64,000 nt of DNA, from assembly GCF_051251085.1 (NCBI RefSeq), contig NZ_JBPCZH010000002.1, forward strand, positions 186,001 through 250,000, read 5' to 3'. Of the stretch, positions 25,584 to 34,949 are shown in pieces. The notes under the pieces were generated by a model. It searched no databases. It had not been told where the DNA came from and saw nothing but the letters and a program-made list of their open reading frames with translations. Numbering within the stretch: position 1 is the first letter of the stretch; the number at the start of each line of letters is the position of its first letter. A program made the translations under genes and the position numbers. This stretch comes from Cernens ardua. Lineage in GTDB: Bacteria; Pseudomonadota; Gammaproteobacteria; Pseudomonadales; Halomonadaceae.

Positions 25584-27983
25584 ATGCCGCAAAGTGATAA
25601 AAACAATGCCCAACCCGGTCAGGGAAGTGCATATGCGCAGGCAGGTAATCAACAAATTGTGCGGGCTCAGGATGTCATGCCCAAACGTATCTATTTACTC
25701 CCCATTCATAACCGTCCTTTTTTCCCCGCGCAGGTTCAGCCCTTGATGGTGAGCCGGGAGCGCTGGGAAGCTACGATGAAAGAGGTTGCCGAAGGGGAGC
25801 ATCATACTCTTGGGTTGATGTATGTCGGTGAAATCACCCATGAAGCACCTGAAGTGGAAGATTTTCCAACCATAGGCACAGCCGTCAAAGTGCACCGTGC
25901 AGAATCCGATGGGGATCAGATGCAGTTCGTGTCACAAGGGCTGAAACGCTTTCGGGTGGTGCGCTGGCTGTCGCGGAAGCCACCCTACCTGGCTGAAGTG
26001 GAATATCCTTCGGAACCCGTCGATGAAACGGATGATGAAACGCGCGCTTATGCCATGGCAATCATTAATGGCATTAAACAGTTGTTGCCGATCAATCCAC
26101 TTTATGGCGAAGAGCTCAAGCAGTATCTGAATCGCTTTAGTCCGAATGAACCGGGCCCATTGACTGATTTTGCGGCTTCTATCACCTCTGCGGATAGTGA
26201 AGAGTTGCAATCGGTACTGGAAACGTTGCCGGTGCTGGAGCGGATGAAGCGTGTTCTACCGCTGCTGCGCAAGGAGATCGACGTAGCCAAACTGCAAAGC
26301 GAAATATCCGAGCAGGTAAACGCTCAGATGCAGGAACGTCAGCGTGAATTCTTCCTGCGTGAACAGCTCAAAGTGATCCAAAAAGAGCTGGGCATCTCTA
26401 AAGATGATCGCGAGAACGATATCGATACTTTCCGAGAACGGCTGGATGGCAAGGATGTGCCCGTTCGTGTGGAAGAACGTATCAATGATGAGTTCGGCAA
26501 ACTCTCTGTGCTGGAAACCGGCTCACCCGAGTATGGTACTACGCGTAACTACCTTGACTGGCTCACCGCCATGCCGTGGGGAATTACGTCGGAAGACAAG
26601 CTGGACTTAAGTAACGCGCGCAAGGTACTGGATCGGGATCATGATGGTCTTGATGGCGTGAAAAGCAGGATTGTCGAGTTTTTGGCAGAAGGGGCGTTCA
26701 AAGGCTCCGTCGGTGGCTCTATTCTTCTGCTGGTGGGGCCTCCCGGTGTAGGTAAAACCTCGATTGGACGCTCGATTGCTGAAGCCCTGGGACGTGAGTT
26801 CTACCGTTTTTCTCTGGGCGGCATGCGCGATGAAGCCGAGATAAAAGGGCACCGCCGTACCTACGTGGGCGCCATGCCCGGGAAGCTCATTCAGGCATTG
26901 AAAGAGGTCGAAGTCGAAAACCCGGTGATTATGCTGGATGAAATCGACAAGCTTAGCCAGTCATATCAGGGGGACCCAGCCTCAGCATTACTGGAAGTGC
27001 TTGATCCTGAACAAAACGTTGATTTCCTCGATAACTATCTGGACGTCCGTGTGGACCTTTCCAAGGTACTGTTTGTCTGTACCGCCAATCAGCTGGATAC
27101 GATCCCTGGCCCCTTGCTGGACCGCATGGAAACGATTCGTCTGGCAGGCTACATTACCGAAGAAAAGATGGAAATTGCCAAACACTACTTATGGCCAAAA
27201 TTGCTTAAACGGGACAACATCCCGAAGAAACGTATCAATCTTACAGATACTGCCTTGAGAGCCATGATCGAAGGCTATGCGCGTGAATCAGGCGTGCGTC
27301 AGCTGGAGAAACAACTGCACCGGATCGTTCGAAAGGCAGCGGTTAAATTGCTTGAGGGGGAGGAAACGGTCAAGGTTTCGATCAAGAACCTCAAGGAGTA
27401 TCTGGGCTCGCCGGTATTTCGTCAGGAGAAAGTACTCAAAGGTATTGGCGTTGTGACGGGGCTGGCATGGACATCCATGGGTGGCGCTACATTGCCCATT
27501 GAAGCCACAAAAGTGCATGCGCTGAATCATGGGCTGAAATTAACCGGTCAGCTGGGGGATGTCATGCAGGAGTCTGCCAACATCGCCTATAGCTACGTGC
27601 TTTCCCATCTGAAATCCTTTGGGGTTAAACCGGATAGTTGGGATAAAACGTTTATTCATCTTCACGTACCGGAGGGAGCTACTCCCAAGGATGGCCCCTC
27701 CGCAGGCGTAACCATGACAACAGCGCTATTGTCATTGGCGAAGCAGCAAGCCATTCGTCCGGGGATTGCAATGACAGGCGAACTGACACTAACAGGGCAA
27801 GTACTTCCGGTGGGAGGTATTCGTGAAAAGGTCATTGCGGCCCGTCGCAGTGATATTCATGAGCTTGTACTTCCGAAAGCCAATCAGGAAGATTATGAAG
27901 AGCTACCGGATTACATCAAGGCGGGGATGAAAGTGCATTTTGCGGCGCAGTATCGTGACGTTGCCAAAGTGGTCTTTCGCTAG
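25584..27983 (+). CDS. lon: ATP-dependent Lon-family protease
   Basis: This AAA+ serine protease degrades misfolded and regulatory proteins in the cytoplasm. It has 799 residues. The N-terminal LAN domain starts at PKRIYLLPIHNRPFFPAQVQPLMV (about residue 33). Walker A is GPPGVGKTS (about 26740), Walker B VIMLDEIDK (about 26923). The protease domain holds the Ser-Lys dyad in DGPSAGVTM (about 27693) and REKVIAARR (about 27823). ATG 25584 is chosen because AAGGA lies 7 nt upstream; a TTG 21 nt earlier has no SD. The extended N-terminus and PFFPAQVQP form recall the second Lon paralogue of Pseudomonas (AsrA) rather than E. coli Lon, so a second lon may exist elsewhere. Confidence 0.95.
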   Translation: MPQSDKNNAQPGQGSAYAQAGNQQIVRAQDVMPKRIYLLPIHNRPFFPAQVQPLMVSRERWEATMKEVAEGEHHTLGLMYVGEITHEAPEVEDFPTIGTAVKVHRAESDGDQMQFVSQGLKRFRVVRWLSRKPPYLAEVEYPSEPVDETDDETRAYAMAIINGIKQLLPINPLYGEELKQYLNRFSPNEPGPLTDFAASITSADSEELQSVLETLPVLERMKRVLPLLRKEIDVAKLQSEISEQVNAQMQERQREFFLREQLKVIQKELGISKDDRENDIDTFRERLDGKDVPVRVEERINDEFGKLSVLETGSPEYGTTRNYLDWLTAMPWGITSEDKLDLSNARKVLDRDHDGLDGVKSRIVEFLAEGAFKGSVGGSILLLVGPPGVGKTSIGRSIAEALGREFYRFSLGGMRDEAEIKGHRRTYVGAMPGKLIQALKEVEVENPVIMLDEIDKLSQSYQGDPASALLEVLDPEQNVDFLDNYLDVRVDLSKVLFVCTANQLDTIPGPLLDRMETIRLAGYITEEKMEIAKHYLWPKLLKRDNIPKKRINLTDTALRAMIEGYARESGVRQLEKQLHRIVRKAAVKLLEGEETVKVSIKNLKEYLGSPVFRQEKVLKGIGVVTGLAWTSMGGATLPIEATKVHALNHGLKLTGQLGDVMQESANIAYSYVLSHLKSFGVKPDSWDKTFIHLHVPEGATPKDGPSAGVTMTTALLSLAKQQAIRPGIAMTGELTLTGQVLPVGGIREKVIAARRSDIHELVLPKANQEDYEELPDYIKAGMKVHFAAQYRDVAKVVFR

Positions 27984-28018
27984 CCAACACTTTGTTCACC
28001 ACAATGCATGACAAAAAG

Positions 28019-28052
28019 AAAACACAGCCACTTTCCATGGCTGTGTTTTTTT
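28019..28052 (+). terminator. Intrinsic terminator of lon
   Basis: AAAACACAGCCA (28019-28030) pairs perfectly with TGGCTGTGTTTT (28038-28049) around a 7-nt loop, and the T-run continues to 28052. It is 36 bases after the lon stop. The A-run on the left makes it usable from the minus strand as well. Confidence 0.88.
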
Positions 28053-28146
28053 CTGCGCTTTTCATCTGTTTAAACTGACGTATCTATCAGGACACGCAGA
28101 CTATATAAATAGGCAGTTATTTCTGCCTGAACATTGCACGTTATGA

Positions 28147-28905
28147 TCAGTCACGATCGAATGCAAACCCCGCCCATGCCTGACGCGTTGGCATGATTTC
28201 AAGACGATTGAAGTTCACATGATCCGGCAATGTAGCCACATAAAAGATATTGTCAGCAATATCACCTGCTGTCAGCGGTGTGGTGCCTGCGTAGACTTTA
28301 TCGGAAGCTTCCTTGTCCCCCTTGGTACGTACCAGGGTGAATTCGGTTTCAGCGATACCCGGAGCAATATCCGTGACACGTACACCGGTCCCCAGCAGGT
28401 CACAACGCAGGTTATAACTGAATTGTTTAACGAAGGATTTGGACGCACCATACACATGGCTGCCGGGGTAGGGCCACTGGCCGGCCACTGAGCCGAGATT
28501 GATGATAGAGGCACCTGCGCCCGTCTTGATCAAGATCGGCAGTAAAGCATGCGTCACGTTCAAGAGGCCTTTGATATTGGTATCGACCATGGTGTGCCAA
28601 TCTTCAAGCGACGTCTCCTGAGATGGGGCAGGAGAGAGCGCTAGCCCAGCGTTATTGACCAGTGTCTTGACGGCCTTGAATTCAGCCGGCAGGCTTTCGA
28701 CGACCTCTTTTACTGCTTGCGCATCGGTCACATCCAGCTTGGCGATGTGAACCGGTACCTTCGCTTCAAGCTCTTTTTTCAATTCGTCCAGGCGTTCCTG
28801 ACGACGTCCAGTCAAAATAACGGACCAACCTTCATCAGCAAAACGACGAGCGGTCTCACGACCAAATCCTGAGGTGGCACCGGTAATGAATACAATCTGA
28901 CTCAT
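28147..28905 (-). CDS. ydfG: NADP-dependent 3-hydroxy acid dehydrogenase, YdfG-type SDR
   Basis: This classical short-chain dehydrogenase has 252 residues, close to E. coli YdfG (248). YdfG oxidises L-serine, L-allo-threonine and malonic semialdehyde-type 3-hydroxy acids in the cytoplasm. Visible sites are VFITGATSGFGRETA (TGxxxGxG), GRRQER for NADP preference, LVNNAG, and the catalytic set SVAGQWPYPGSHVYGASKSFV (Ser, Tyr, Lys), then DIAPGIAETEF. ATG 28905 is chosen because GGAG lies 6 nt upstream; the longer frame to 28950 has none. It is divergent from the class III aminotransferase, and the gap between them contains three spaced TTTTATAA repeats. Confidence 0.9.
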   Translation of the reverse strand: MSQIVFITGATSGFGRETARRFADEGWSVILTGRRQERLDELKKELEAKVPVHIAKLDVTDAQAVKEVVESLPAEFKAVKTLVNNAGLALSPAPSQETSLEDWHTMVDTNIKGLLNVTHALLPILIKTGAGASIINLGSVAGQWPYPGSHVYGASKSFVKQFSYNLRCDLLGTGVRVTDIAPGIAETEFTLVRTKGDKEASDKVYAGTTPLTAGDIADNIFYVATLPDHVNFNRLEIMPTRQAWAGFAFDRD

Positions 28906-28962
28906 TTTTGACTCCAGGGTTGAAGGGAAGTGGAAAGCAATACAGGCCATTGCCTGAGATAT

Positions 28963-29008
28963 TTTTATAAACCTGTACTGCTTTTATAACGCTGAAATGT
29001 TTTTATAA
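28963..29008. promoter_or_regulatory. Three TTTTATAA direct repeats with 19-bp period
   Basis: TTTTATAA occurs exactly at 28963-28970, 28982-28989 and 29001-29008, so the period is 19 bases throughout. The array lies 58 bp before the minus-strand SDR start, between divergent genes. It could be an operator array, or the copies could serve as -10-like TTATAA elements of the SDR promoter on the minus strand. No regulator is assigned from sequence. Confidence 0.45.
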
Positions 29009-29267
29009 ATAAGACTTTAACGGCTTGTGAACGGAGTGCAAGTAAAAGTCGTCTCACACTGTCCCAAATTCGATGTCATATTGTCCTGTCACCTTTTCAC
29101 AATTTTCCATACCCTAGACCAATCACTTGAAACGATAATTCAACAAAAATGGTTTTCAGGTAAAGGCGATCGTCAGGCATGTAATTGAGCGTGGCTTATG
29201 TCCTGCTATCACATGTTTTCGTAGATTCAGCTTGTCTCTTGATCAAACCAACCTATCAGGAGTTGTT

Positions 29268-30602
29268 ATGGCTTCCCTTCACTCGAATAATACAGATTCA
29301 ACTATCACCAACGCAGACGTAAAACAATTGGATCGTCAGGGCGTATTTCACTCATGGTCTACTCAGGGAACATTGGACCCATTGGTGATTAAAAGCGGGA
29401 GTGGGTGCCACCTGTGGGATTATGACGGGACGGAATATCTGGATTTTTCCAGCCAGTTGGTCAATACCAATATCGGTTATCAACACCCCCGGGTGATCGC
29501 TGCCATCAAGGCGCAGGCTGACGAACTGGTAACCATTGCACCAGCCCACGCCAACTATGCCCGAGGAGAAGCCGCCAAACGCATTCTTTCCCATGCGCCG
29601 AGTCATTTTTCAAAGGTATTCTTTACCAATGCCGGGGCGGATGCCAATGAAAACGCGATTCGTATGGCGCGTGCCTATACCGGGCGTGACAAAGTACTGT
29701 CAGCCTATCGTTCCTACCATGGCAGCACTGGGTCCGCGATTGTCGCAACGGGAGATCCGCGTCGTGTCCCCAACGAATTTGCGCGAGGGCATGTGCACTT
29801 CTTCAATCCGTACTTGTATCGCACGGAGTTCTGGTCGAAAAACGAAGAGGAAGAGTGCACGCGTGCTTTGCACCACCTGCGCCGCGTTATCGAATGCGAA
29901 GGCCCTGCGTCCATTGCGGCCATTTTGTTGGAGAGCATTCCCGGTACGGCGGGCATTCTGATTCCCCCTAAAGAGTATTTGAAGGGAGTACGCGCGCTGG
30001 CAGATGAATTTGGTCTTGTCCTGATTCTGGATGAAGTGATGGCAGGTTTCGGAAGAACCGGTAGCTGGCTGGCACTTGACCTTTTTGACGTGGTGCCGGA
30101 TTTGATTACCTTCGCAAAAGGTGTGAATTCAGGTTATGTGCCTGCCGGCGGAGTGATGGTCTCCGACAGGTTGAATCGTTACTTTGATGATCACTTCTTC
30201 TATGGTGGATTGACCTATTCAGGGCACCCACTGGCGATGGCCGCTATTGTAGCGACATTAGATACCATGAAAGAGGAAGGCATTGTCGAAAATGCCGCGC
30301 GTATCGGGCGAGAGGTTTTAACACCGGGGCTAAGCTCACTGGCAGATAAACATGCGGTTGTAGGTGAAACCCGTGGAGTGGGTGTCTTCCATGCGCTGGA
30401 GCTGGTCAGTGATCCTGAAACACGTCAGCCATTGGACGATACCCGCATGGCGGCTTTCAAGAAAGGGCTGATCCAGCGTGGATTACTGCCTTTCGTCGCC
30501 GGTAATCGCCTTCATGTGGTGCCGCCTTGCATTATCACGCAGGAAGAAGCTCAAAAGGGGCTGAGCATTATAGATGAAGCGCTGTCAGATATTCATCTGT
30601 AA
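29268..30602 (+). CDS. Class III (fold type I) PLP aminotransferase
   Basis: This pyridoxal-phosphate enzyme has 444 residues. Marks of class III aminotransferases are SGSGCHLWDYDGTEYLDFSSQLVNTNIGY, FFTNAGADANENAIRMAR, SYHGSTGSAI, LILDEVMAGFGRTG (the Asp that holds the pyridine N) and TFAKGVNSGYVPAGG, whose Lys binds PLP. It resembles the omega-amino acid:pyruvate and taurine:pyruvate group; the amino donor is not deducible. ATG 29268 is chosen because AGGAG at 29258-29262 lies 5 nt upstream. It ends 31 bp from a convergent MocR-type regulator gene and is divergent from ydfG, whose reactions could act on the semialdehyde it would make. That pathway link is inference. Confidence 0.88.
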   Translation: MASLHSNNTDSTITNADVKQLDRQGVFHSWSTQGTLDPLVIKSGSGCHLWDYDGTEYLDFSSQLVNTNIGYQHPRVIAAIKAQADELVTIAPAHANYARGEAAKRILSHAPSHFSKVFFTNAGADANENAIRMARAYTGRDKVLSAYRSYHGSTGSAIVATGDPRRVPNEFARGHVHFFNPYLYRTEFWSKNEEEECTRALHHLRRVIECEGPASIAAILLESIPGTAGILIPPKEYLKGVRALADEFGLVLILDEVMAGFGRTGSWLALDLFDVVPDLITFAKGVNSGYVPAGGVMVSDRLNRYFDDHFFYGGLTYSGHPLAMAAIVATLDTMKEEGIVENAARIGREVLTPGLSSLADKHAVVGETRGVGVFHALELVSDPETRQPLDDTRMAAFKKGLIQRGLLPFVAGNRLHVVPPCIITQEEAQKGLSIIDEALSDIHL

Positions 30603-30633
30603 ACTGCTTCTGAGCCAATAACTCGCGGGTAAT

Positions 30634-32547
30634 TCACAATGTATGCAGGGCTTCGGCGAGTCGTCGAATGCCCTCATCAATGCGGGATTCCTGTATGGCA
30701 CCAAACCCCAGTCGCATGAATTGTCTGGCGAAGTAGTCTTTATCATCAGTGAAAAAGTGGTAAGCCCCCGGCTCAATTAATACGCCTTTGTGCGCTGCCC
30801 GCCAACGAAGCTGTTCAGTGTCGCAACCGTTAGGAGCTTTAAGCCAAAAGGCATTTGCATATTCGCTGCTGATACGCTGGCAGTCGGGTAAATAGTGCTG
30901 GCGCGCCTGTTCCAGCAGTGACCATCGTTGACAGTTGTCCTGTTGATGATGACGCAAGCAGCGGTCGAAATGTCCCTGTGCAATGAATTGCGCCAATTGC
31001 CGTTGTAATGAGGTAGGAGGGTGTCGGTACATCAGCCGGCGTAATGCTCTCAATTCATCAATCAACTCTGCATCTGCCACGATATAGCCTAACCGGAGGC
31101 CGGGCGAGAGAGTCTTCGAAAAACTGCTCAGGTAGATGACGCGGCTCCCCTCCGGATGGCTTCTCAGAGCGGGTAGGGACGCCTGAGCAATTTTCAATTC
31201 CGCATCGTAGTCATCTTCAATAATAATCTGGTCATGGCACACCGCCTGATCCAATAGGGCCTGCCGTCTCTCGGGACTCATGCTTATACCGCAGGGGACC
31301 TGCTGGCTGGGTGTCACATAGAGATAGTGGCTGTTTTTGCTGGTTTCAGACAATGTGATGCCCTGTTCATCCACCGTACAAAAATCCAGTTGTGCACCCT
31401 GACGACTGAATATATTGAAGGCATCCCGATATCCCGGGTTTTCTATCGACACTTGTGTTTTGTGTGTAAACAACAATTGGGCGATCAGGAACAGGGCATT
31501 TTGAGCCCCCAATGTGATTAGAATCTCCTCGCTCTCTGCCATGATGCCGCGTCTGGGCAAAATACGAGTGCGCAATTGTTCTATCAGCGCTGCATCATCC
31601 TGATCATAACTATCGTTCAGCCACCGTTTGTCCTGTCGTTCATCCAGCAGGCGTCTCGCAGAGACTCGCCATTCAGCCAAAGGAAAGCGCTCCACTTCAT
31701 GTTGTCCGTAAATGAAGGGGAAAGGGTAAGCGTTCCACCGGCTGGGGCGAGGCACGCTCGTATAGATACTTGGCTGATGAGAAAAGCGCTGTTGCCAATC
31801 AACAGTGTCACACCGTTCGGAGGTATCTCCGCTGGATTGGGAGGTGGGCCCTCTTGTATCCCGCCATACTCTTGCAGGTTCTTGAATGGGAGCTTCATTG
31901 CGTGTGGATGATACTTTTATCACCTCTTTTTCAGGCTGGCTTTTCCGGTTCCTGTACGCTGTAGCTGAGCAGTTGTCAGAACTGGCATGAGGGGAATTGC
32001 CATGCCGTTCAATATTCAGGGTATGCGCTGCTGTTTCTCCTGATGCATCTTCTCCTGAGACATCGAGAGAAGAAGTGTCCTGTGAGTGATGAGGTCTGGA
32101 GGGGGTAAGGTTTGAAGTATTTACAGGATGAGACGCGAGCCTTGTTTCAGGAGAAGCCTGCCATACAGCACGAGTCTGCGCCAGCAATGAAGGAGTGGAA
32201 TAATCGGTGATGGCATCGTCAGATTCAGCGCGACTCACGTTTGCGCGATCTTGTGACGAAGCAAGGCCGCTCAGTGGGCCTCCTGCAAAGCTTTCCGTAT
32301 ATGCTGCATTCAGGTAATACCCGCTACACGGACGGCTGATCAGATAACCGTCTTCTACCAGTCCTTCATACACGATTGCTACCGTATTGCGCGATACCCC
32401 CAGTTGCGCTGCCAATTGTCGGCAGGATGGAAGGGCGGCCTCCGGAGGCAAGGTACCACTGTGAATCGCCTCAAGTAATAACTCACGCGTCTTTTCCTGC
32501 AGGGAACCGTGTTGTGAGGGCCTTAGCCTGAAATAACGTTTTGACAT
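30634..32547 (-). CDS. MocR-family PLP-dependent GntR regulator with very long linker
   Basis: This GntR-type regulator has 637 residues; most MocR proteins have 450-500. The N-terminal winged helix covers residues 12-80 (SLQEKTRELLLEAIHSG, LPSCRQLAAQLGVSRNTVAIVYEGLVEDGYL). Residues about 85-270 form a polar Ser/Thr/Arg-rich linker without recognisable domain. The aminotransferase-like domain follows: FPLAEWRVSARRLL, ITLGAQNALFLIAQLL, IEDDYDAELK, and YLSSFSKTLSPGLRLGYIVA with the PLP Lys. Such regulators bind direct repeats and often control amino acid or vitamin B6 genes. It is tail-to-tail with the aminotransferase and divergent from ilvD; 12-base repeats at 32629-32656 upstream of its start are a likely autoregulatory site. 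Confidence 0.93.
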   Translation of the reverse strand: MSKRYFRLRPSQHGSLQEKTRELLLEAIHSGTLPPEAALPSCRQLAAQLGVSRNTVAIVYEGLVEDGYLISRPCSGYYLNAAYTESFAGGPLSGLASSQDRANVSRAESDDAITDYSTPSLLAQTRAVWQASPETRLASHPVNTSNLTPSRPHHSQDTSSLDVSGEDASGETAAHTLNIERHGNSPHASSDNCSATAYRNRKSQPEKEVIKVSSTRNEAPIQEPARVWRDTRGPTSQSSGDTSERCDTVDWQQRFSHQPSIYTSVPRPSRWNAYPFPFIYGQHEVERFPLAEWRVSARRLLDERQDKRWLNDSYDQDDAALIEQLRTRILPRRGIMAESEEILITLGAQNALFLIAQLLFTHKTQVSIENPGYRDAFNIFSRQGAQLDFCTVDEQGITLSETSKNSHYLYVTPSQQVPCGISMSPERRQALLDQAVCHDQIIIEDDYDAELKIAQASLPALRSHPEGSRVIYLSSFSKTLSPGLRLGYIVADAELIDELRALRRLMYRHPPTSLQRQLAQFIAQGHFDRCLRHHQQDNCQRWSLLEQARQHYLPDCQRISSEYANAFWLKAPNGCDTEQLRWRAAHKGVLIEPGAYHFFTDDKDYFARQFMRLGFGAIQESRIDEGIRRLAEALHTL

Positions 32548-33025
32548 GGCGCAACCCGATCACTGGAATGAAAACTACACGCTTCTTATGTACATGAAAT
32601 TGTCTTGATCAGAAAGGTTTTTTCTATCTTTTGATAGTGCCAAATTTTGATGGTGCTTGGGCATAATATTTTATACATACTAATTTTTTGAGTTTTTGTT
32701 GCTGCTATAAAATGGTGTGTGACTTTGTTCTATTATCTTTTATGATTTTATGGCAATATTGAAGGTCAAGTTCCCAAATGAAGTGAGGGGCGCCTCCTGA
32801 TATTTCCCCCACGTCACTCTTTACTGATCACATTTTGCCACTACTTTCAGGCAATGCATCGGATATACAGGTTCAAGTGTTTTCCCACAACAATGGCCGG
32901 AAAGAGACAAGAGAACGTACAAGCGCAGTGAACGGAGCACACAACCGCTTTGGCAGGTAATAGACATTCAAATCGTTAAAACAGGCAGTGTCGGCCATAA
33001 ATCGGGCCGTGATGAGGAGCTTTTG
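32548..33025. promoter_or_regulatory. AT-rich divergent region mocR-like / ilvD with 12-bp direct repeats
   Basis: These 478 bases contain no gene. The part from 32590 to 32770 is clearly AT-rich compared with its surroundings. TTTTGATAGTGC (32629-32640) and TTTTGATGGTGC (32645-32656) form direct repeats with one mismatch and a 16-base period, 80-110 bp before the MocR-like start, a typical place for a MocR operator. A small dyad CTATC-TTTT-GATAG overlaps the first copy. No attenuator-type leader peptide for ilvD was seen. Confidence 0.45.
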
Positions 33026-34876
33026 ATGAGTCACTATCGTTCAAGAACATCGACCGCCGGTCGTAATATGGCAGGTGCCCGTGCCTTATGGCGGGCGACA
33101 GGCATGCAGGATGGAGACTTTGAAAAGCCGATTATTGCGGTGGCCAACTCCTTTACACAGTTCGTCCCCGGCCATGTTCACCTTAAAGACATGGGGCAGC
33201 TCGTAGCGAGGGAAATCGAAAAGGCCGGAGGTGTTGCCAAGGAGTTCAATACCATTGCCGTAGATGACGGCATCGCGATGGGGCATGATGGCATGCTCTA
33301 TTCACTGCCTTCACGCGATATTATCGCTGATTCCGTCGAATACATGGTGAACGCCCACTGTGCCGATGCCTTGGTGTGTATTTCGAACTGCGACAAAATC
33401 ACTCCCGGAATGTTAATGGCGGCCATGCGCCTGAATGTGCCGGTTATCTTTGTGTCGGGCGGTCCCATGGAAGCTGGCAAGGTAAAACTCATTGATCATG
33501 GGTTGGATCTGGTGGATGCCATGGTCATGGCCGCTGATGACAGTGTGGATGATGCTACGCTGAATGAAGTCGAAAACAGTGCCTGCCCCACGTGCGGTAG
33601 CTGTTCAGGTATGTTTACGGCCAACTCGATGAACTGTCTGACCGAAGCCATGGGGCTGGCTCTGCCGGGGAACGGTTCCATGCTGGCGACTCATGCGGAC
33701 CGTCGCCGCCTTTTCGAAGAAGCAGGGCACCGTATTGTGGATCTGGCACGCCGTTATTATGAAGAGGGAGATGAGTCCGTACTGCCGCGTTCGATCGCCA
33801 ATTACGATGCATTCAAAAACGCGATGACGCTGGATATCGCCATGGGGGGGTCGACCAACACCATTCTGCATTTGCTGGCCATGGCGCAGGAAGGCGAAGT
33901 GAACTTCACACTGGCGGATATCGATAAACTCTCCCGTGAAGTACCCCAGTTGTGCAAGCTGGCGCCCAATACGCAGAAATACCACATGGAAGATTGCCAC
34001 CGTGCCGGCGGTATCATGGGGATTCTGGGTGAGCTGGATCGCGCAGGTGTGCTGAATACCACTTTGCCAACTGTGCACAGCAAGACACTAGGCGAAGCCC
34101 TTGATACCTGGGATATCATGCGCAACCCTTCACCGGAAGTCATGGAATTCTATAAGGCGGGCCCTGGTGGGGTGCGTACCCAACAGGCGTTTTCTCAGGA
34201 TAGCCGTTGGCCTAATCTCGATGGCGACCGTGCCCATGGCTGTATTCGCGATATGGAGCACGCGTTCTCGCACGAAGGTGGCTTGGCGGTGCTCTTTGGT
34301 AATCTTGCCGAAAATGGCTGTGTGGTGAAGACTGCGGGCGTAGATGATTCCATTCTGGTGTTTGAAGGTCCGGCCCACGTGGTTGAATCACAGGATCAGG
34401 CTGTTGAGCATGTGCTCAGTGGCAAGGTCAAAGAGGGTGAGGTTGTCGTTATTCGCTACGAGGGGCCCAAGGGTGGTCCCGGTATGCAAGAGATGCTGTA
34501 TCCCACCTCATACCTGAAGTCCAAAGGGTTGGGTAAAAAGTGTGCCTTGTTGACTGATGGCCGTTTCTCCGGCGGTACGTCTGGTCTTTCAATCGGCCAC
34601 GTTTCCCCCGAAGCAGCCTCGGGAGGTGCCATCGCTCTGGTTGAATCCGGTGACATGATTCGGATCGATATTCCTTCGCGCCGCATCGATGTATTGCTGG
34701 AGCCTTCCGAATTGGCCGCACGCCGTGAACAAATGGAAGCACGAGGCGACAAGGCATGGAAACCTTCCATTGAGCGCACTCGTAAAATCAGTGGTGCCCT
34801 GAAAGCCTATGCCATGCTGGCAACCTCAGCGGATCGTGGTGCAGTACGTGACTATGATGCGTTGGAGTCCCGCTAA
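33026..34876 (+). CDS. ilvD: Dihydroxy-acid dehydratase
   Basis: IlvD is the iron-sulfur dehydratase of valine, isoleucine and pantothenate synthesis, forming 2-keto acids from 2,3-dihydroxy acids. The protein has 616 residues, the same as E. coli IlvD. Cluster cysteines are visible in CISNCDKITPGM (about 33379) and CPTCGSCSGMFTANSMNC (about 33586). Further family motifs are GGSTNTILHLLAMA and LTDGRFSGGTSGLSIGHVSPEAA. ATG 33026 is chosen because GAGGAG lies 6 nt upstream; the TTG immediately before it is less likely. It is a single gene followed by a strong terminator and preceded by a long AT-rich gap shared with a divergent MocR regulator. Confidence 0.98.
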   Translation: MSHYRSRTSTAGRNMAGARALWRATGMQDGDFEKPIIAVANSFTQFVPGHVHLKDMGQLVAREIEKAGGVAKEFNTIAVDDGIAMGHDGMLYSLPSRDIIADSVEYMVNAHCADALVCISNCDKITPGMLMAAMRLNVPVIFVSGGPMEAGKVKLIDHGLDLVDAMVMAADDSVDDATLNEVENSACPTCGSCSGMFTANSMNCLTEAMGLALPGNGSMLATHADRRRLFEEAGHRIVDLARRYYEEGDESVLPRSIANYDAFKNAMTLDIAMGGSTNTILHLLAMAQEGEVNFTLADIDKLSREVPQLCKLAPNTQKYHMEDCHRAGGIMGILGELDRAGVLNTTLPTVHSKTLGEALDTWDIMRNPSPEVMEFYKAGPGGVRTQQAFSQDSRWPNLDGDRAHGCIRDMEHAFSHEGGLAVLFGNLAENGCVVKTAGVDDSILVFEGPAHVVESQDQAVEHVLSGKVKEGEVVVIRYEGPKGGPGMQEMLYPTSYLKSKGLGKKCALLTDGRFSGGTSGLSIGHVSPEAASGGAIALVESGDMIRIDIPSRRIDVLLEPSELAARREQMEARGDKAWKPSIERTRKISGALKAYAMLATSADRGAVRDYDALESR

Positions 34877-34918
34877 GCAAATGGTGCTTTTTCGTTCTTT
34901 TCGCTGATTGATTTACGT

Positions 34919-34949
34919 AGCCTGCCCTTTTTCATGGGCAGGCTTTTTT
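34919..34949 (+). terminator. Intrinsic terminator of ilvD
   Basis: AGCCTGCCC (34919-34927) pairs with GGGCAGGCT (34936-34944) around an 8-nt loop and is followed by a T-run to 34949. It touches the 3' end of the convergent DUF805 gene. Confidence 0.9.
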
